From Pochonia chlamydosporia 170 (taxonomy: Eukaryota > Ascomycota > Sordariomycetes > Hypocreales > Clavicipitaceae): a stretch of 64,000 bases of DNA. Made by a program: the position numbers and the translations under genes. How positions within the stretch are numbered: the stretch's first letter is position 1; every line of letters begins with the position of its first letter. Below are positions 11,523-24,290 of this stretch, one piece after another. Location: contig NC_035795.1 of NCBI RefSeq assembly GCF_001653235.2, positions 62,001 through 126,000 of the forward strand. Reading direction: 5' to 3'. A model generated the notes under the pieces. The model ran no database searches and had not been told where the DNA came from. It worked only from the letters and a program-made list of their open reading frames with translations.

Positions 11523-11665
11523 ATTTTAAGCAACTCTCCTCCTACATCTATAGGGGTACCTACCTTGTAGACAGACAGTAACGTAGAGAAATAAACATCT
11601 TTACATTAAGTAAACTTGCAAAGATATTCTAAGCGCTGCTGTGCTACTGTGGCTATAGTTATCTC
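11523..11665 (+). repeat. Direct repeat flanking the first hAT relic, copy 2
   Basis: Less degraded partner of 7826-7965 (ACTCTCCTCCTACATCTATA and onward). Confidence 0.7.
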
Positions 11666-11881
11666 CTAACTAGCCACGCTAGAGCATAGCGCTAGGGCTT
11701 AGCTTAACTAGCAGTACCTAGATAGCTTTAACCTTAGAGCTCGCTAATAGCTTTAGAAAATAGGCCTTCTAGTAACCCTATAGCTATTTTAACCTAGCAG
11801 CAGCCTAACCTACAGTCTAATAGCATATAATAGGGACAAAGGAAATTGCTGCAACGGACAACTAGATAAGAGCACCTAATA

Positions 11882-12061
11882 TGTAACGAGCACTGTAATA
11901 GTAGTAGATAAAGCTAGGTAGCAGCAATAGGGTACGTTGTATTCAAGACTTAAGCTTACCCTCGCACATCTAGATGTGCGAGGTGCTAGCTAAATGGCGG
12001 CAATTATGTGTTGACACGTGAGTGGTAGCAAAGCGGGGTCTGTACGCTCGCGCACCTTACA
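11882..12061 (-). repeat. 3' LTR of the gypsy element
   Basis: 180 bp, TG..CA ends in minus orientation (TGTAAGGTG...GCTCGTTACA). It contains a 24-bp perfect palindrome at 11960-11983 centred on TCTAGA. Confidence 0.93.
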
Positions 12062-12359
12062 ACTATCCCCCCCCCACTATGGCCGGTCGCCGGACGGCCT
12101 CACAGTCGGTTCGCCAGCTGTCAGGTTGTGAATCGCCTCACAACATCAACATGACTGTCTGTTGTTGTGAAAACATTGGTGCGCGTGACCCAAGGTACCG
12201 TCGCGTAGCAACCAATATTGTGTATATATTGCTGCCCCTTCGCCCACTCTTTGCTCGTCTTTCCTTCCTGCTACACCATCTTTTCCATCACCATTCCCTG
12301 CCCCAGATTACCATTCAAACTTATTTTCACGAGCAAATCGCCACCCAATCGCCGCCGAA

Positions 12360-13261
12360 ATGACTTTCATTACCATGGAAAAGCACTTCTGCATGCACTG
12401 CCTGCGAACCGCGATCAACGAATTCCGCGCCGGAGGGATAAGCACCCCTAAAGTGCTAGAGATTTGCTGTCGATTTGATACCGAGATCGACTCCAAGAAA
12501 GGGCTAAGCAAGAGATGCCAGCAGTGTGTTGCGCGTGCCGATACCTGTGAAGCGGTAAGTCGCTACGTCTTTGCCACGCTTTCTCCTTTCCTTCGCTGAC
12601 GTTTGTATACAGCCTGTGGCTGGAATAGCGGGAGACGTGCAGGATTTCCTCCGGCTCCTGGAGTTTTTACGCAGCTTAATCATGGCGATGGTCCCCGAAG
12701 AGGAGCAACCGGACGACCCAGAGGATAACGATGGGTTTTGGGTGTTCGCGCCCGCAACTCGCCTCCGTTTTGCCCGGCTTTCGCTGGACCTTGCCCGTGG
12801 TTTCAACCACGCTAAGACCGCCCATCGGGTCGCCCATGGGCTGACTGGTTCCGCCAAAGCGCGTTTGGTGCGTGGTTACCTAGTGCAATCGCCTGTGTAT
12901 CGCCAGCTAATGTCCCTGTTTAGCCCGCGACTACTACTTACAAGCAGTATATTGTTGCTTGACAGCAACTCATGGTTGCTGCGGTTTCTCCTCCTCGTTT
13001 TAACTCAGTATGTGCGGGCTCTTCGTTCTCGTTTTGCCATGATTTCGCCTGCTGATTTCCTTCCAGGAGGCCTATAGCAGCACCCTAGATGCCTAGAAGG
13101 CTACCCAGGTGTTGCGTTTGCGTCCCTCGGACCCCGGATACCGCCCCTGGGCGGTGGCGATTCACCGTCTTTTTCATAGCATTAAGGAGGTGATTGCCGC
13201 CGACGAGTACAATGCCGACTTCCCAGATGCTCTAGGGGCTTTTCCGATTCCTATCCCCTAG
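12360..13261 (+). CDS. Antisense accessory ORF of the gypsy element, zinc-finger-like, unknown function
   Basis: Exon 1 (12360-12554, 65 codons) contains C-x2-C (residues 11 and 14), CC (36, 37) and C-x2-C-x6-C (53, 56, 63), a possible zinc-binding module. A 58-bp phase-0 intron (12555-12612, GTAAGT...ACAG) leads to exon 2, which encodes a segment with an acidic run (PEEEQPDDPEDND), then FWVFAPATRLRFARLSLDLARGF and RVAHGLTGSAKARLV. A third coding block (13067-13261) follows a good acceptor and ends in a stop, but the second intron's donor is unclear and one TAG interrupts this block at 13094. The segment is GC-rich and far less damaged than the polyprotein on the other strand. I do not recognise the family. 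Because it lies inside the LTRs, it is part of the transposon or a captured host gene. Confidence 0.65.
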
Positions 13262-13469
13262 ATTTAACGGGGTTTTCGCTTGTTTTTCGCTAGGTAGATA
13301 GCGGTAGTTCCGCAGAAATAGAGTTTTGGTGGCGCGACGCCTTTTGCATGATTTTTCCGTCTCCTTTGGCCAGTGTCATTGTGACGTTTTGCCGCCTTTT
13401 CTACTGCCTTTTCCCCGTCTGTATGCTGCTATGGCGAGAGGCGCGTGCATGTCTTTAGCAGGCACCCAC

Positions 13470-16400
13470 TAATTGTATTCCGAAGGCCATCCCTTCCATT
13501 TCACCAGGTATAGGGTACCTTCTTAAGAGGTTCTCTGATCTCTGACCTCCTCCACCTTATACTTATTATTGTTATCGTCTAAGTTAGGCATGGGGAGTAG
13601 CTTCTCTCCTGCTTCTCGCCGGTGTTTCCAGGGTTCTAACGCGCTTATAGGGAACACATTATAGAGGCAGCTATACTAGCTAGGCAGAGCTAGTCGGTAT
13701 GCTTATTTGCCAATAGCTTTAAGGACCTAAAATAGGCCGACATAACGAGGAATTAGCTTCCTTTTCTCTTTCTTAAACCGGAGGTTCTTTGTAGTAAGCC
13801 CTACTAAGTCTCCTCTGTTTAGAGTGAGAGGTTAGTGCTGCTTATTATAGTATTTTGCCTGTGTTTCCACAGCCTTTTGCCAGTGTTGCTTTAGTCTTCC
13901 ACGGACTTCTTGGAGTCTCTAAACATAGTCCCTAGCGCTAGGCACCTCTACCCTATAGCTCTCGGCCTTAAGAGCAAGGCAAAACTCTAGCGTGTAACCC
14001 ATTAAGGCATAGTGAGGTATATAGCCAGTTATGCTACTAGTAGCATTATTGCAAGCATATTGTGCTTGTAGCAGTAATAGTGGCCAGATAACCTGGTTTT
14101 CGCCTATAAAGCACCGTAGATAATGCTCAATTATCTGGTTTATTCGCTCTGTCTGCCTGTTAGTTTGGGGGTAAAAAGCTGTTAATAGCCTGCGTTTTAT
14201 CTTAGATATATAGCAGAGGTCTCCCTAGAACTTGCTAGTAAAGACTAGCCCTCTGTCTAATATGATCCCCTCTGGGGCTCTAAAGCGAAGTTCTACTTCC
14301 TTGTGGAATAGCTCTGTAAGGTCTGCAGCGTTAATAGTAGTAGATATAGGTAGGAAGAGGGAATACTTAGTATATTGGTCCACTATCACTAGGATTGCGT
14401 TAACCTCTTGGTTATTATAATAGCTTGCAGGCAATCCTGTGATAAAATCCATTGAGATTTTAACCTAGGGTCGCCGGGGTATTAGTAGGGATTTAAGGGA
14501 TCTGTATGGGCGATGCCGTCTAGCAATAACCCCTTGGCAGGTAGCGCAGCTAGCGATATAGTCCCTAACTTTAGCCCTTATTCCAAGCTAATAGAAATGC
14601 CTCTGCAGCAGGTTAATAGTTCTTTCTATTCTAAAGTAACCTGCTAGCGGATTATCATGATATAGCCGCAATAGCTCTTGCCTAAGGCTAGGTTCCCGTG
14701 GGATAATAGCCCTATTATTATATAATATTAGGCTACTTATAGTATAAGTATAGGCACCACTCTTTCTCCTGCTATTCCCTGTGGAATCTACACTAGCCTG
14801 CCTTTGCAGTTTAGCGTCTTCCTTTTGGGCCTTAAGTAGTATTTCTATTAGTAGCCTAGCCAGTTCATTATCATAGGTAGGTTGCAGCCTAAGAGCTTGT
14901 TAAACCTTCTCTACTGTGACTGTCTGTATAGACCCTACTTTCTCCCTAATTTAGTTATTAATTTGGAGCGTAGTCGCTGTATCTTTAGCCGTCACACAAG
15001 CTATAAGAGCTGTATTTCCCTAAGTAGCGGGCACTAGAACTTCTTTACTAGCTTTAACTAAGATAGAGCTAGTAGCTCCTAGCGTTTCGCTATGTCTTCT
15101 TTAATGCATTGGTATAGTTTCTACTACCTAAGTAGGTGCTATTTTCCTCTTAAGGTCTGGCAATAGCTCCCTATTTGTCATAGGTTCGCTAGTATAATCT
15201 GGCCTCCTAGATAGCCTATTAGCAGGGTTAGACTTCCCAGCCTGATGTTTAATGATAAAACTAAAAGGCGTTAGGAATATGCACTAGCGTGCTTGTCTCC
15301 TATTTAACCTTAGCTAACGCATAAAAGTCTAAAGGTTCTAGTGGTCTAATAGAACCTTAACTGGGTTAGCTACCCCTTCAACATAATATCGCTAGTGCTT
15401 AAATGACTCTACTATAGCAAGTAGTTCTTAGTCTAGCGTCCCATAGTTCCTTTCTGTGTCTGTAAATTTCCGAGACTAGAAGGCTATTAGGTGATATTGC
15501 CCCCGAATATCCGGCTGTAAGAGGATGCCTGCCATAGCAAAATTAGAGGCATCTGTTTCTATGCGTATAGGGAGTTCTGGATTATAATGTCAGAGGAGAG
15601 GCGCCTCCTTAAAGGCAGCCTTTAGGCGAGTAAACGCCTGTTTCTCCTTGCTTCCTAGTATAATAGGCCCTAGCTTAGTCCCCTGTTAGCTACCCTTCAT
15701 AAGGGCGTTTAATGGTGCCGCAATACCAGAGTATCCCTGTATAAACCGCCTGTAAAAGTTACAGAATCCTAGGAAGACCTATACCTCTTAATAAGTGGTA
15801 GGCTCCTTCCATTATAGGATAGTATTAACTCGCTGAGAGTCTATAGATATCCCGTTAATTAAGAGGATAAACCCTAGGAACTCTACTAAGTCCTAGTAGA
15901 AGGAGCATTTTAAGGGTTTAGCAAATAACTCTGCTGCTCTTATTCTCTCTAGTACTTATTGTATGTGTTTGGTATAATCTTCCCTAGTCTTAGAAAAGAT
16001 AAGGATATCGTCCAGATATACTACACAAATGGTGTCAACTAGCCCCCTTAGAGCCTGGTGGATGTAGCTTTAGAAGGTAGCTAGGGCATTAGTTAACCCA
16101 AAGGGCATTACTAGATATTCGTAATGGCTATAGCAAGTCCTAAAAGCGGTCTTCCACTTATCCCCTTCCTTAATGCGAATTTAATAGTAGGCATCTTTAA
16201 TATTAATCTTAGAGAAGAATTTAGCTCCTTAGCACCTATCTAGGATCTCTAAAATTAGGGGTAATACATAGCGATTCTTTTCTGTTATCTTATTAAGTCC
16301 CCTATAGTTAACACACAGTCAGAGCGTTCCGTCTTTCTTCGGCACGAATAGGATTAGGGCCCCTGCTGGGCTCTTAGATAGTCTTATCCGTCCCTTCGCT

Positions 16401-18243
16401 AGGTTATCCTCAAGGTATTGCCGCAATTCCGTTAGCTCTCCCTAAGAGAGAGGGTAGATGGGACCGTATGGTGGCGTTGTGCTGGATATTAGGTCAATAC
16501 TATGATCAGATTCCTTGTGAGAGGGCAGAATGCTTGCTTGCGCATCTGTAAACACGTCCGTGAATGCTCTTAGCTCCGCTAGGATATCCCCTGGATTTCC
16601 TAGCCCTTTTGCTAGGTCCTCGTCCTCTATAGGTAATAAATCCTCGCTTGGGATCGCAGATATAGAGTACACAAAAGCTGTATCTCGGGCTTCCCTAGCG
16701 AATTGCCGGGCATTAAGTAGCTTAAAACGGTCTCTATGAGTCTCATACTACCATTCTTAGCTGTATGTGGATAGGTGTATCCTATGAGCGGCTAGTGTGT
16801 GCATCCCAATTAGTAGGGGACTTCCCCAGGGATTTAGGTCTCTATCGATAGCAACACATAGTATAGAGAACTGCTTCTCCTGCCCCTGCAAGTCTATTAC
16901 AGTAAGGGGGACTTTATACACGCCGTACTAGGGAACCGCAAGGTCGCCAATTGCGTGTATAATAGGGGCGGTTATAGTTGCCTTAGGGAGTTAGTATTCT
17001 TTTGCAAATTAGATGCTTATAAGGTCTATAGCGGCACAGCTATTAAGGTTTGCGTATGTATTAATAGCTTTTCGGCCGTGTATAATTACCTTGCCCTTAA
17101 AGCAGCACCCCATAGGTACTTCCTTTTAGGTAGCAGAAGCAAGGGCGACTACTTCTGCTGCTAGCTGTTTCCCAGAGCGTTTTGCGAGTCTTTTAGTGGC
17201 TTATCGCAGGCTAAGCGTAAGTGTCCCTCGCTTTCGCAGTTATAGCACCAAGGTTTCCAGGGAGGCCTAATATTATTTGGGCTAGAAGGCTGGTATTTTG
17301 GTGGCGGTGTGGAGGGGAAGGAGGAGCGATTTCCTGGCGAGTTGCTAGGTTGGTACTTGCTAGCCTTAAAGCTCCCTTCCCTATTAGGGGCTTCCTCTTG
17401 CTTTTGCTTGTTCTTCCCTGGCATTGCTTCCCAGAATCGCTAGGCTAGTTGCACAACCTCTTCTCGGGCTAGGCTAGTTATTAAGGCGTATAGGTTAATA
17501 TGGTCTTGTAGCTTAGGGTGTAGCTTTGCGAAGAAGGTAAGCGCCTGGGCCTTTTCGCTAGGTCTTTCTAGGTGTTTCTCTAGTGAATTAAGGTAGATGC
17601 TAAAGTCCATAGGGCTTTGCCCGCTAAGCTGTTGGGCCTTTTTAAGCTGTATTGCTATCTGGGCTTCCCTATTTGCGGCGTCCTTTAGCAGGGTAAGTGT
17701 CCAAGCCTGGAATTTATCCCAGTTATCTTTAATCTCCCCCCGCTTATTATCCGGTTTATCGTCAAGGTATTGGTCCCATCTTGCCCTACACGTGGAGGTT
17801 ATATGGTCGAGGGCAAAGAGGATCTTTTGATAGTCGCGACGGTACTTGCGTTTTGCCCTATTAAAGGCACGGGTTAGGTTATTTATCCAGATCTTATGCT
17901 TTTGCGGGTTGGTTGGGTGAGAGAGAGCTGTAATATTCTTAACCTTGATCTCCTGGCTACTACTACCTAAGGAGTCCTAGGAGTCTCGCCGACGCCTTGT
18001 CATAGTATTGCTAGATAAGCGGCTGCCTGTGCGATTTATAAGTTAGAGCAGTTGGTCCTCCCTTTCTCGTAATTTCTGTAGTTCCTCTAGCTGTGCAATT
18101 CGCGCGCGAATAGCTGCCTGCTCTGCCTTAATTAGGAGGGGAACTGCTGTCTCTTGGTAGGAGGTTGCGGTATTTTCTGCACTTGAGGCTGTTTGGGTGC
18201 TCGCCGTAGGTACAGGAGTATTTCGCGTGCTTCTAGTTCCCAT
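13470..18243 (-). pseudogene. gypsy gag-pol polyprotein with chromodomain, damaged
   Basis: Minus strand, through scattered stops. Gag starts near 18243 (MGTRSTRN) with a coiled-coil-like RARIAQLEELQKLRER stretch. A CCHC zinc knuckle (CYNCESEGHLRLAC) lies in the frame 17424-17161. The protease region is at about 16950-16700. Reverse transcriptase carries VVYLDDILIFS at about 16047-16000. RNase H lies at about 15700-15250. The integrase core has DFITGLP and LDRGLVFTSKF (14452-14225). A C-terminal chromodomain (YKVEEVRD.., YLVKWKGWPSEYN) sits at about 13560-13480. The chromodomain places it among chromoviruses, which use it to target heterochromatin. Stops mostly fit TGG to TAG or CAG to TAG transitions. 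No single long frame survives. Confidence 0.88.
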
Positions 18244-18279
18244 ATTGCTTCTAGGTAGCTTAAAAGGAAGCTTAAGAAT

Positions 18280-18459
18280 TGTAACGAGCACTGTAATAGT
18301 AGTAGATAAAGCTAGGTAGCAGCAATAGGGTACGTTGTATTTAAGACTTAAGCTTACCCTCGCACATCTAGATGTGCGAGGTGCTAGCTAAATGGCGGCA
18401 ATTATGTGTTAACACGTGAGTGGTAGCAAAGCGGGGTCTGTGCGCTCGCGCACCTTACA
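18280..18459 (-). repeat. 5' LTR of the gypsy element
   Basis: 180 bp, three transitions from the other LTR, with the same 24-bp palindrome at 18358-18381. Followed by the TAATA duplication. Confidence 0.93.
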
Positions 18460-18499
18460 TAATACAGGATAACTAATAGGTTTATAGCCCTTACAAAAG

Positions 18500-21400
18500 A
18501 GGATAACGCTATATAAACGCTAACCCTAGTTTTTAATCTAGAAGCTAAGACAGAAGAAATTATTAATATATAGTAGGAGAGACTTAATATACACGCTAAG
18601 GTTCTTAGAACCTACACAGAAGCAATAATAGCCTGCACGCGAAAATTTACTACAGGTTATAAACTATATATTGCTAATAAGTTTTAGAATACCCTTCTCT
18701 AATATTAGAACTAGTTTGTACGCGCAGAAGAATTACTTATACTAGAAAATAAGAATACCCCCGCCCTAAGCTTACTCACAGGGATAAGCAATACTATACT
18801 ACTAATACCAGCCGCTAGAGAAAACACTAGAACTAATAAGTTAGTAAGCTTTACTAATATCGCGGAAAATGCCTTACGCTAGGCACTAGAGGATATGCAC
18901 GTGCAACCCTACTGCCGCTAAAATATAACTATTGCAAATTACACTAATTATAGGGTCCTTCTCTGCTTAAAGAGTAGCTTCTCTTTCTTTAAGAAGGGCC
19001 TATAAATCCGCCTTATACTAAAGGACAAGCTTGCTATTATATCCTAGAACATCCAAGATATTAAGCTAATAAATATAGGATAGGCAATTATAGCTTAGAA
19101 TAAGAAGATTTAGCAGCTTATTCTAGAGAAGTAGAATAAATAGGGCCTATATATTAACCTAGATATTATAGAGAAATAAATCCTATAGCATACCTACCTG
19201 ATTAAGAACTTTCCTAAGACTATCTACTCTTAGGATAGTACCCTTCTAGACTTTAAGATAATAATTAAAGAAGAGATTAAAGCCTAAATAGAGCAAAAGC
19301 TAGAATAATAGTATATCTTATAAAAGCCTAATAATAAGGATCTAACTAAAGTAATACTAGTTATCTTATTCCTTAAGCTGCTAAATAGTAACTTCTAGCT
19401 ACTTAGACAGGAAAGCTACTCCTTTAAACTTACTAAACCAAAGAAACTATCTTAGTGTACCTACTATTAGAACTTTCACCTGCTAACTTGCTGTATTGCT
19501 ATAAAAGTCTATATATGCTATAGCGTTAAGAATAATACGCATAGCGCTAACAGGTATAATAATCTAATAAAATGCGTAAACTACTATAGCATACATAAAG
19601 CTAACTATAAGAACTGCTATGCCTACCTATAGAAACTTTATAGTAACTTCTAGAAACTCTTAAAGACTTAGCTTATTTACGCTAGGCATCTAGGATAAGA
19701 AGAATTTAAATAAAAGAATAATATACAGCAAGCTAATAGTAACTAACCCCCCCTTGCTAAGGAGGAGGGTAAGGAAGACGCTAGCACCCTACAGGATGCC
19801 AAGATAGGCAGCACAGAGCTAGTCTAAATAACCTAGGTCCTAGAAACATACTTAGCAAATATTATAGATCACAAAGAGAGAGAAGTAGGTACCCTAGAAG
19901 AGAGGGAAAATAAAAAGGATAATAAAGAAACAGAAGAAGAAGTAGCAGGAGAGGAGGAAGCAGATAAAGAAGAAGAGGAGGAGGAGGGTAAAGAGGAAGC
20001 AGAGAAACAAGAGATTAAAGAAGCACTACCTCCACTAATACAGTTATACCTAATAGGAGCTAACACAAGACAGAACTAACACTCTAATCCTAAATACTAT
20101 TTCTATATCACTAGGAAGGGTATATTGCACGCAGTTACCAAGCAAAATTCTATAACTAGCACCAGCACAACTAGAGACTAGTACTTTACTATTAAAAAGC
20201 AGTTTTAACTATAACCCTAAACTAATAATATAGAGCTACTAAGCAAAGCTACTGCCTAGGAACTACTAAGTAAAACTACCTCCTAAGAAATTATTAAAGT
20301 ACGTACACCTAGGCGAACTTTAGCCACTTACTTGCTGCCTAGCAGCTCTCTACTAGCTGCTAGAAGATAAGACTAGTTACCAAGCAAAATACAATGCATT
20401 ACTACACACAGGCGTAAATAAGAATCGCGCAAAATAGAAACCCCCTAAAGACTACGCTAAAAATATTCCAAGCAAATGTGAATAAAGGCAAGGGAGCCTA
20501 CTATATAGCTCTCTAACTTGCCTTTTAGGAGGGCTATAATATAGTACTTATATAGGAACTAAATACATCTTATAACGCACAAAAAGGCCTCTATAAAACA
20601 TAATACTATCCTAGCTTTCTCTGTTTTAGCCCCGTAGACAGTTAGACTAATAATTTAATACAGCTATAAGTACTAACCTACATATAGATAGATAGGAATA
20701 TCTAAGCCAAATAACTTCTCCTAGCATATTACTAAGACCTTCTCTAGGTCTAAGTAAATAGAACTATAATCCTTAATATTTACAACCAGCTAGAGAAAGA
20801 GACTTTGCTAAGTCTTATTAAGTTATAGACCCCTCTAAACTAATGCATAGTTGCAGGGGATATAAACGCCTTTTATCCGTTATAGCAGGCAGATTAGAGA
20901 GTATCATAGGATAGTATAAGGATCTTTAATTGGACTTAAGAATATAACCTAATCCTTTTAAATAACCTAGAAATGTTAACTATAATGCTAAGGCTAAACA
21001 AAAGATCTAGTATAATTAACCTAATATTCTCTAATATTATAACTTCTACTGTAACTATAGAAGAATATCTTATGACTAGATTGCTGTATTATACTGTTAG
21101 AATAGAGATCCTAGACAATAAAAGCAGCCCTAGAACCACAGGAAAAGTCTATATTACTCTACTAGAGGAGATTAAGGCTTTTGCTAAACATATAGCTAGC
21201 GCGGCTGCCTTGCTACTAACGTGCATCTAATCTAAAAGAGACATTAATAATGCTACTAAATAGCTTCTATAAGTTCTCTAAGACGCAGTAAAGGCCTGCA
21301 GACAGGTAAGCAAAGGGAGAAGAGCTTAATAGAATCCGTGGTAGAGTAGAGAGTGCAAAGAAGCACACAAGAATCTTTACGCTACCTAATATACTACAGA

Positions 21401-24290
21401 AAGCTAACATAGACAGGAAGTTTAGCAAGCTAGGGTCTACCTTAAGCGCACTATCCGTTATATAAAGCAAGACTTCTAGCGTAATATTATTACAGAAATT
21501 ACTAACCTAGCTAATATTTACCGGGTTACCTATTAGATAAAGCTAAGGCAATAGCTATAACCTCCCCTAATCTAACTTAATAGTATAGTCTATATAACTA
21601 ACTTATAACGCGCTAATATTCTACGCAAGGAGAAGCTTAAAAGACAGGACGCATTAGATAATATCCTAGATCTATAGATGCCTACTATATCTCTAACCTA
21701 ATATATCCCTTTCTTAGCATATATCCCTATTAGTAAAGCCTAGGATGCGCTACTTAAAACTAGAAATACTACTCCTAGAATAGATAGTATTACAATAAAA
21801 ATGCTCTAAGCAATCTAGCTAAGCATCTTATAGGTAACTATACTTCTTTATAACGCATGCCTTACTCTAGGATACTACCTAACTCCCTTTAAAATAGCAG
21901 AGGTAGCAATAATCCTAAAACTTAATAAGAGAGATCTTAGTAATATTTCTACGTAGCGCTCTATCTCCCTTCTTTCCTGCCTGTCTAAAGGCCTAAAATA
22001 AGTAATTAGTTAGCATCTTGCCTACCTAGCTATTAAGTATAAGGTTCTCTATCTAAACTAGGCTAGAGCACTCCTAAAACAAAGCGCCACAGACATAGTT
22101 ACTGCACTTATCTATAATATTAAATGTGCTCTAGGTAATAGCAAGGTTGCCACACTTATTATAATAGATATTAAAGGGGCCTTTAATGCTATTCTCTCTA
22201 AGAGGCTAGTCCTATAACTCTAATAATAAGAATAGCTAGATTTCCTAGTTTGGTAGATCTACCACTTTATCTCCTACCGTAAAGCTCTAGTTAGATTCTA
22301 AGATGCTAAAATAGAACCTACAAAACTGCCCTATAGCCTCCCTTAAGGCTTGCTAATATTACTAATTCTCTATCTCCTAGCTACCACCCCTATCTACTCC
22401 CTTCTAGAAGCAATAGAGAGGTATAGCTACGCAGATAATATAGTAATGCTCTTCATAGGAGACAGTCTAAAGGAGGCTACTGTAAAAGCAAACGCGGCAA
22501 TTGCTATAATAGAAGCATAGGAGTAATAAGAGGCCTTTTCCTTTAACCTAGACAAGATAGAGGTTATACACTTCTCTAGAAAAAGAAATAGAAGCTCCCT
22601 AATAGTCTATTACTAAGGCTAGAAGGTTAAGGCACAGAAGGCAATACGTTAGCTAGGAGTCTAGCTTAACTATAAGCTTACTTTTAACACGCACATTAAG
22701 AAATAGTTACATAAAGCAAGTAAGGTTATCTTACAGCTATAGTTTATTAATAATACAGTATGTAGAACGTTAGCAGCAGTAGCTAGGAGAGCAGTATATA
22801 TAGTAGCTCTACCTATACTCCTCTACAGGCTAGACATATAGTTCCCTAGCTTCCCTTTAGAGTTAATATATAGGAGAGCAAGAATAATAACTAAAACTTA
22901 ACTCTTAAAGCTCTAAGTAATCCTAAATAAGGCCTGCCATATAGTGCTACCTATTTAGAAGACTACCCTATAAGTTATCCTTTAGAAGGAGGTAGGAGTC
23001 CCGCCAGCAAACGTTATACTTAAGCAATATTAAGCGCGCATAGCGCTAAGATACGCCATGCTAGATGCTACCTACCTAGTTGCTAGAAGGCTAAGATAAG
23101 CACAGCATAAAGTTAACCAGAATATCTACCTAACAGTATATAGCTAAACCCTATAGAGGCACAATTAACTCCTCTAGATAGCAGCATATGCAGGAGAGGT
23201 TAAATAACTAAGGCTTATCCTACGCCGCTTTAATAATAACATCCTAACTAAAGCTACAGGGAAAAGACTACCAAAAGAAACCGCTATGCTAAAATTCTAG
23301 CACTAGCTCTAGGACAAACCCGTAGGATATATTATCTTTAGCAATAGCTCTAAGACAGAAGGAGATACCGCAGGGTATAGATTTATAGTATTTTATAACG
23401 GACGCCTTGTTAACTGGGGCTCTAGCTAACTTAGCTGCAGAGAAGTCTTTAACGCAGAAATCCACAGTGCGGTATAAGGCCTCTAATACGCTATACTTAC
23501 TAATTTCGCTAATAAACTAATTATAGTCTATATAGACAATACTTCTATTATTAACTGCATAGGAGCAATAGCGCTAGATTTCTTATAGGCCTATTTTAGG
23601 GCCTTTTAGAAGGTAGGAGACAAATATCTATATTAGATATCTATTAAGTGGTGCCTAGGACATAGTAATATCTTTGGAAATAAGCTAGCAGACCTTCTTG
23701 CTAAGTAAGGAGCTAATCTCCCTATCCCAGAACATATTCCCTTAGTCTTATACTGCAGGAGATAGGTTAAGGGTTAAATAGCTATAGAGTACTAATAATA
23801 GTAGTAAGGAGTAGAGAGAGCAGGTTACTTATTGCTTAGCCTGCCTGCTAAGCTATAAAAGCTCCCTAAACTCGCTCTCCCACGCTATTTATTAGGATAT
23901 CTACTTGCTGCCTAATTACACCATAGTAACTTTGCGGACTACTACAAGAGATTCCACCCAGGCTAGGCAACCCTAGAGTGCCCCTATAAGCGCTAAAAGT
24001 CGCTTACCTATCTTTTCTACTGCAGGAAAGTCCCTTACTATCTCTAGGCTTAGCTAACCTCTAATCCTAAAGCAGCAATAGGATAGTTTCTTGGTAGATC
24101 CTATAAGGTTTACCTGCGCATTATAGACTTCTATTACATAAAGATTAATAAGCACTACTAAACTAAGTAGGCTATATAAGCCTAGCGCGCTCTATACTAG
24201 TATCTAGCCTAAGTAGTTAATGCTACTTATTTATAACCTATATTTTCTTTATTAAGGCATTTGCTACAGATATTAGGGCTCTCCTCAGTC
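18500..24290 (+). pseudogene. LINE (Tad1-like non-LTR retrotransposon), RIP-inactivated
   Basis: Plus strand with stops in every segment. ORF1 ends in degraded CCHC knuckles (about 19450-19620). A glutamate-, serine- and aspartate-rich low-complexity region follows at 19870-20020. An APE-type endonuclease lies at about 20460-21050 (QANVNKGKGAYYIALQLAF, VAGDINAFYPL). Reverse transcriptase reads VATLIIIDIKGAFNAILSKRL at about 22143-22215 and YSYADNIVMLF at about 22420. RNase H follows at 23330-23720 (GYIIFSNSSK, FNAEIHSAV, IVYIDNTSIINC, KWCLGHSNIFGNKLADLLAK), and a Cys/His-rich tail ends near 24100. An EN-RT-RNase H order with a knuckled ORF1 fits Tad1/I-type fungal LINEs. The 5' end directly abuts the gypsy insertion, which may have landed in this or an adjoining repeat. 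Confidence 0.85.

Larger units (their letters stand above)
11882..18459 (-). mobile_element. Complete Ty3/gypsy chromovirus LTR retrotransposon with extra antisense ORF
   Basis: Two 180-bp LTRs (11882-12061 and 18280-18459) are bounded by TGTAACG...CTTACA and flanked on both sides by TAATA, a 5-bp target duplication. I count three differences between the LTRs, all transitions, so the insertion is fairly young. The polyprotein lies on the minus strand in the order gag, protease, reverse transcriptase, RNase H, integrase, chromodomain, which is Ty3/gypsy order. About 1.2 kb between the chromodomain end and the element's 3' LTR (the left-hand LTR) carries a plus-strand, intron-containing ORF. 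The whole 6.6 kb moved as a unit because the target duplication encloses it. Confidence 0.93.

Noticed and set aside
12504..12857. 117-codon minus-strand frame over the gypsy antisense ORF
   Set aside because: It is the reverse shadow of the plus-strand exons, which have correct splice signals and a better cysteine pattern.
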